DNA of 64,000 nucleotides from Tractidigestivibacter montrealensis (GTDB lineage Bacteria; Actinomycetota; Coriobacteriia; Coriobacteriales; Atopobiaceae), in NCBI RefSeq assembly GCF_024741235.1, contig NZ_JANSKA010000003.1, positions 62,001-126,000 of the forward strand, given 5' to 3'. Within the stretch, counting starts at the first letter, position 1. Each line of letters starts with the position of its first letter. A model generated the notes under the pieces. That model was given only the letters and a program-made list of their open reading frames with translations. It searched no databases and was not told the DNA's origin. This document shows positions 60,333 through 64,000 of this stretch, piece by piece. The position numbers and the translations under genes are program-made.

Positions 60333-61316
60333 GTGGACATCAATGAGATAGCAAAACTTGCGGGAGTCTCACGGGCAACCGTCTCGCGCTATCTCAACGA
60401 CGGCTATGTCTCCAAGGAGAAGCGCGAGCTCATCGCGCGCGTCATCAATGAGACGGGCTATGTCCCCTCGCAGCAGGCCCGCACGCTGCGCACCGGCAAG
60501 ACCAAGCTCGTGGGCGTCATCATCCCCAAGATCAACTCCCACTCCGTGAGCCGCATGGTCGCCGGCATCACCAAGGTCCTTGCACAAAACGGCTACCAGG
60601 TACTTCTCGCCAACACGGACAACAACGAGAAGGCCGAGGTCGACTATCTCAACCTCTTTGCCGAGCGCAACAAGGTCGACGGCATCATCCTCATTGCCAC
60701 GGTCTTCACGAACGCCCACCACAAGGCACTGGACTCGCTCAACGTCCCCGTGGTCATCCTGGGCCAGCGTCTGGACGGTCACTCGTGCGTCTACCAGGAC
60801 GACTACCACGCCATCTACGACCTCACGCGCTCCATCCTCAAGACCTCCCACACTCCTGGCTACATTGGCGTCTACGAGAAGGACGTGGCTGCGGGACACG
60901 AGCGACACCGCGCCTTTCTCGACGCCTGCGCCAGCATGGACGTTGCGGTAGACCCAAAGGCGCAGCAGAGCGCCACCTTCTCTGTCGACTCCGGCTACCT
61001 CAGCGCCGAGAAGATCCTTGATGCCGTGCCGGACGTCGACGCAATAATCTGCGCCACCGACGACATTGCCTTTGGTGCCATGACCTGCCTGCGCGAGTAC
61101 GGCAAGCGCATCCCCGAGGACGTCCAGGTGACGGGCGTGGGAGACTCCAAGCTCTCGAAGATCATGACCCCCAGCCTCACCACCATCCACTTCTACTACC
61201 TCACGAGCGGCGTCGAGGCGGCAAAGATGCTGGTAGACGCCATGACCGATGGCGACGGGGTCCCTCGCGAGCTGCGCATGGGCTACGAGATCTACGCCCG
61301 TACCAGCTCGCGCTAG
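60333..61316 (+). CDS. scrR: LacI-family regulator of the sucrose locus
   Basis: 327 residues from the GTG at 60333 (GAGGGGG upstream; an ATG at 60297 is possible). It starts VDINEIAKLAGVSRATVSRY, the LacI HTH, followed by the hinge helix SQQARTLRTGKTKLVGV. The periplasmic-binding-like domain has GIILIATVF and AIICATDDIAFGAM. Next to a sucrose-family EII and a GH32 hydrolase, it is a ScrR-type repressor. Several TGAGAMCGNTTCA sites lie downstream before the EII gene. Confidence 0.9.
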   Translation: MDINEIAKLAGVSRATVSRYLNDGYVSKEKRELIARVINETGYVPSQQARTLRTGKTKLVGVIIPKINSHSVSRMVAGITKVLAQNGYQVLLANTDNNEKAEVDYLNLFAERNKVDGIILIATVFTNAHHKALDSLNVPVVILGQRLDGHSCVYQDDYHAIYDLTRSILKTSHTPGYIGVYEKDVAAGHERHRAFLDACASMDVAVDPKAQQSATFSVDSGYLSAEKILDAVPDVDAIICATDDIAFGAMTCLREYGKRIPEDVQVTGVGDSKLSKIMTPSLTTIHFYYLTSGVEAAKMLVDAMTDGDGVPRELRMGYEIYARTSSR

Positions 61317-61347
61317 CCACTGCGGTGCCATCTGCGCCGCTGCAATG

Positions 61348-61361
61348 TGAGACCGTTCACA
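61348..61361. promoter_or_regulatory. LacI-type operator TGAGACCGTTCACA
   Basis: Dyad centred on CG, the LacI-family pattern, 195 bases before the EII start. Member of the site set at 60275, 61437 and 61495. Confidence 0.5.
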
Positions 61362-61436
61362 CCCGCTTTTCTACCACTCACCGTTATTCCTGCAATCCAC
61401 ATTTGCTCGCCCGCCCATTGGCTACTATTGGAAATG

Positions 61437-61450
61437 TGAGAACGATTTCA
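61437..61450. promoter_or_regulatory. LacI-type operator TGAGAACGATTTCA
   Basis: Best match to the shared consensus. A further dyad TTTCACGCGATGAAA lies at about 61473-61487. Confidence 0.6.
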
Positions 61451-61494
61451 TACACGGCTAGTTTGAACAAGTTTTCACGCGATGAAATAAGCTA

Positions 61495-61508
61495 TGAGAA
61501 CGGTTCCA
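61495..61508. promoter_or_regulatory. LacI-type operator TGAGAACGGTTCCA
   Basis: It lies 35 bases before the EII start codon, well placed to block transcription. Confidence 0.55.
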
Positions 61509-61542
61509 TAAGTAAGGTCACTGGTTGGGGAAGGGAGACCAC

Positions 61543-63475
61543 ATGGCTCTGGACTACGCAGAGGCGGCGCGCGAGGTTCTGGAGGCAATCGGCGGCTCGG
61601 ACAATATTGTCTCGGCGGCGCACTGCGCCACGCGCCTGCGCCTGGTCATCGCCGATGCTCGACAACGTCGTGGGAGCAAAGGGCAACTTCCAGGCCTCCG
61701 GCCAGCTCCAGGTGATCTTTGGAACCGGCACCGTGGACAAGGTCTATGACGAGTTCATCAAGCAGTCCGGCGTCACCGCCGCCTCCAAGGCGGAGGCCAA
61801 GGAAGCCGCTGCCAACCAGGGCAACGCGTTCCAGCGCGCCATCAAGGTCCTCTCGGACGTCTTCGTCCCCATCATCCCCGCCATCGTGGCATCCGGTATG
61901 CTCATGGACATCATGGGTGCCCTCTCCTATATGGGATCCCAGGGCATCATCGCGCTCGACACCACGAGCGTCTGGTGGCGAATCGCGTCTCTCATCAACG
62001 CCTGCGCCCTTGGCAACCTCCAGATTCTCCTGGGCTTCTCCGCCGCTACGGTCTTTGGGGGCAACCCCTACCTCGGCGCCTCGCTCGGCGCGCTGCTCAT
62101 CAGCTCCGACTTCATCAACGCATACAGTGCCAGCACCGCCATCGCCGAGGGCACCATGGTCACGCTCGACGTGATCCCCGGCATCTACAGCATCGACTGG
62201 GTGGGCTACCAGGGCCACGTCATCCCCATCCTGGTGGGAGTGTGGATCCTCTGCTTCTTCGAGAAGCGACTCCACAAGGTCGTCCCCGAGATGTTCGACC
62301 TCTTCCTCACCCCGCTGCTCTCGGTCTCTCTTGCCGCCTATATCACGATCCTCTTCGTCGGCCCCATCTTTGTCTGGCTTGAGAACAACATCCTCGGCCT
62401 GCTCATGTGGCTGCTCCAGGTGCCCTTCGGCATTGGCTACATCATCATCGGCCTGATCTACTCGCCCTCCGTTGTCACCGGCCTGCACCAGATGTACACC
62501 GCCATCGACGTCTCCATGCTCGCCCAGTACGGCGTCACCTACTGGCTGCCCATCGCCAGCGCCGCCAGCATCGCCCAGGGCGGTACCTGCCTGGCCGTTG
62601 CGCTCAAGACCCACTCCGAGAAGACTAAGTCCCTCGCCGTTCCCGCCGGCATCTCCTGCCTGCTCGGCATCACCGAGCCCGCAATCTTTGGCGTGAACCT
62701 GCCCAACATGAAGCCCTTCGTGGCAGGCATGATTGGCTCTGCTTGCGGCGCCCTGTGCTGCTTCATCTTCAACCTCGCCGCATCCGGCACTGGCGTCACC
62801 GGCATCTTTGGCATCCTGCTCTGCATCGCGCAGCCGCTGCAGTACGTCATCATGTTCGCCGTCGCCTTTGGCGTGGCGTTCGCAATCTCCTCGGCGGTGT
62901 ATCGCGACAAGGACGCCACAGCGGCACCCGAGAAGGTCGCTGCCCAGACCGCTGCGGCGGCCGACGAGGCACGCGCTCTCGAGGCAGACGAGAAGGCCGA
63001 GGCCCCCGCAGCCCAGGCCCCCAAGCCCGAGACCATCGGCGCCCCCGCAACCGGCACCGCCGTCTCCCTGACCGACGTCTCCGACCCCGTCTTTGCCTCG
63101 CTCGCCATGGGCAAGGGCATCGCGGTCGAGCCCACGGATGGCAAGATCGTCTCGCCTGTCGACGGCACCGTGACCGTAGTCGCCGAGACCGGGCACGCCC
63201 TTGGCCTGCTCTCCGACTCCGGCGCAGAGATTCTCATCCACATTGGCATCGATACTGTCGAGCTCAAGGGTGCGCCATTCACGCCCCTGGCCAAGGTGGG
63301 CGACCACGTGAGGCGCGGCGACGTCCTCATGGAGGCAGACCTTGGCGTCATCGAGGCGGCAGGCAAGAAGGCAACCACGATGCTCGTGATCACCAACACC
63401 GACGCATACTCCTCGGTTGACCAGCTCGCAACCGGCGCGGTCAAGGCCGGTGACGCCGTGGTGGCCACGCGCTAG
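61543..63475 (+). pseudogene. scrA: Sucrose-family PTS EIIBCA gene with a frameshift in the EIIB domain
   Basis: Start ATG 61543 has GGGAG upstream and gives [18 protein letters not shown] and the phosphocysteine block [12 protein letters not shown]. After IAD (about 61656) the frame is lost; the protein continues one frame over as [20 protein letters not shown] to the end. Compared with family members about 7 residues (KVD-type) are also missing, so the lesion looks like a deletion of about 20 bases not divisible by three. EIIC (about 61830-62920) and the C-terminal EIIA-Glc-type domain (GKIVSPVDGTV, ILIHIGIDTVEL with the active His) are intact. The product would lack a working EIIB. Could also be a sequencing or assembly error. 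Confidence 0.85.
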
Positions 63476-63495
63476 GCGCAACCACTGCTCCACAT

Positions 63496-63524
63496 ACGGG
63501 CGGTCGCCTCTGGTGGCCGCCCGT
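63496..63524. other. Hairpin between the sucrose EII gene and the GH32 gene
   Basis: ACGGGCGG pairs with CCGCCCGT (63517-63524), with further pairing possible in the 13-base loop. No T-run; probably an intercistronic element. Confidence 0.5.
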
Positions 63525-63557
63525 CTCGCATATCCGCACCCACTTGAGAGGAGCCCC

Positions 63558-64000
63558 ATGTCCCCCACGCACGAGCGCTGGACGCCCCACTTCCACCTGG
63601 CCCCACGCCAGGGGTGGCTCAACGACCCCAACGGCCTCTGCCAGTTCCACGGTACCTACCACGTCTTCTACCAGTCGGCGCCCGCGTGGCCCGCTCCCGG
63701 AAAGAAGGGCTGGGGGCACTTCGCCAGTCGTGACCTGGTGCGCTGGGAGGACCTGGGCGAACCCCTCGTGCCCTCCATCCCCGAGGACGCCGATGGCGTC
63801 TACTCCGGCTCGGCGCTGGTGGTCACAGGCGGCGCGCAGGACGGAGGCGACCTCCTGCGCCTTTACTACACCGGCAACGTCAAGTACGAGGGCGACCACA
63901 TCCACAACGGCCGCGACTCCAACCAGGTCATGGTCACGAGCGATGATGGCGTCTCGCTCTCCGAGAAGAAGGTTCTGCTCCGCCCCAAGGACTACCCCTC
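63558..64000 (+). CDS. GH32 sucrose-6-phosphate hydrolase (partial)
   Basis: Start ATG 63558 with GAGAGGAG upstream; runs off the right edge after about 147 codons. PHFHLAPRQGWLNDPNGLCQFHG carries the GH32 nucleophile motif WLNDPNG; YHVFYQSAP and GHFASRDLVRWEDL follow, then DGVYSGSAL. It would split sucrose 6-phosphate into glucose 6-phosphate and fructose. Second gene after the sucrose EII, 82 bases apart. ScrB is the expected name, but the C-terminus is not visible. Confidence 0.9.
   Translation, partial: MSPTHERWTPHFHLAPRQGWLNDPNGLCQFHGTYHVFYQSAPAWPAPGKKGWGHFASRDLVRWEDLGEPLVPSIPEDADGVYSGSALVVTGGAQDGGDLLRLYYTGNVKYEGDHIHNGRDSNQVMVTSDDGVSLSEKKVLLRPKDYP

Noticed and set aside
61646-63631. 661-codon minus-strand open frame
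   Set aside because: Antisense to the sucrose EIIBCA gene; no start signal and Gly/Asp-rich nonsense composition.

Overview
The window is 64 kb of high-GC bacterial chromosome with about 60 protein genes, short intergenic gaps and clear Shine-Dalgarno sequences. I see no tRNA, rRNA, CRISPR array, transposase or phage gene. The gene content suggests a host-associated, fermentative high-GC Gram-positive of the class Coriobacteriia (Olsenella/Atopobium/Collinsella-like). The evidence is several PTS sugar loci, a MetH without its activation domain, an archaeal-type peptidyl-tRNA hydrolase, an M32 carboxypeptidase and a domain-permuted GH3 enzyme. The genus is an inference.

Layout. (1) 1-9.1 kb: a partial gene, a HAD phosphatase, and a minus-strand operon with a mannose-family PTS, a GatD-like hexitol-phosphate dehydrogenase, an AlsE/Rpe-like epimerase, a phosphohexuloisomerase-like SIS protein and an unknown protein, with a divergent DeoR regulator. 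Its EIIA gene has an in-frame amber codon. (2) 9.1-14.9 kb: a five-gene island (HTH protein, transmembrane Ser/Thr kinase, SPFH-SHOCT protein, zinc-ribbon protein, DUF6591-like membrane protein) bounded by two copies of a ~100 bp palindromic repeat; a third copy is at 1.76 kb. A second palindrome family (CAGTTGNCAACTGAGG) lies inside the island. (3) 15-25.1 kb: an almost complete N-acetylgalactosamine pathway (PTS EIIA/B/C/D, YajC-like protein, NagA, AgaS, GntR regulator, PfkB kinase, class II aldolase) with GntR-like operators. (4) 25.3-33.5 kb: the GH3 enzyme, a fructose PTS operon and a ROK glucokinase. (5) 33.7-41 kb: housekeeping genes (M32 peptidase, Dtd, MscL, ManA, antiporter, TetR, HAD). 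(6) 41-46.7 kb: a plus-strand run of PlsY-like acyltransferase, choline/ethanolamine-type kinase, EutH transporter, lipase and glycerol kinase, which looks like lipid-headgroup and glycerol salvage. (7) 46.9-56.7 kb: MetF, MetH-activation protein and MetH, then a HAD phosphatase, an orphan prepilin peptidase, a cation diffusion facilitator, Pth2, CysK and CysE. (8) 56.9-64 kb: an MFS transporter/metallophosphatase/class II aldolase operon, divergent from a sucrose locus (LacI regulator, EIIBCA with a broken EIIB domain, start of a GH32 sucrose-6-phosphate hydrolase).

The strongest leads are the kinase island with its repeats, the hexitol-type PTS operon with an unusual enzyme set, the two lesions in PTS genes (amber codon, frameshift), and the EutH-kinase-acyltransferase-lipase-glycerol kinase run.
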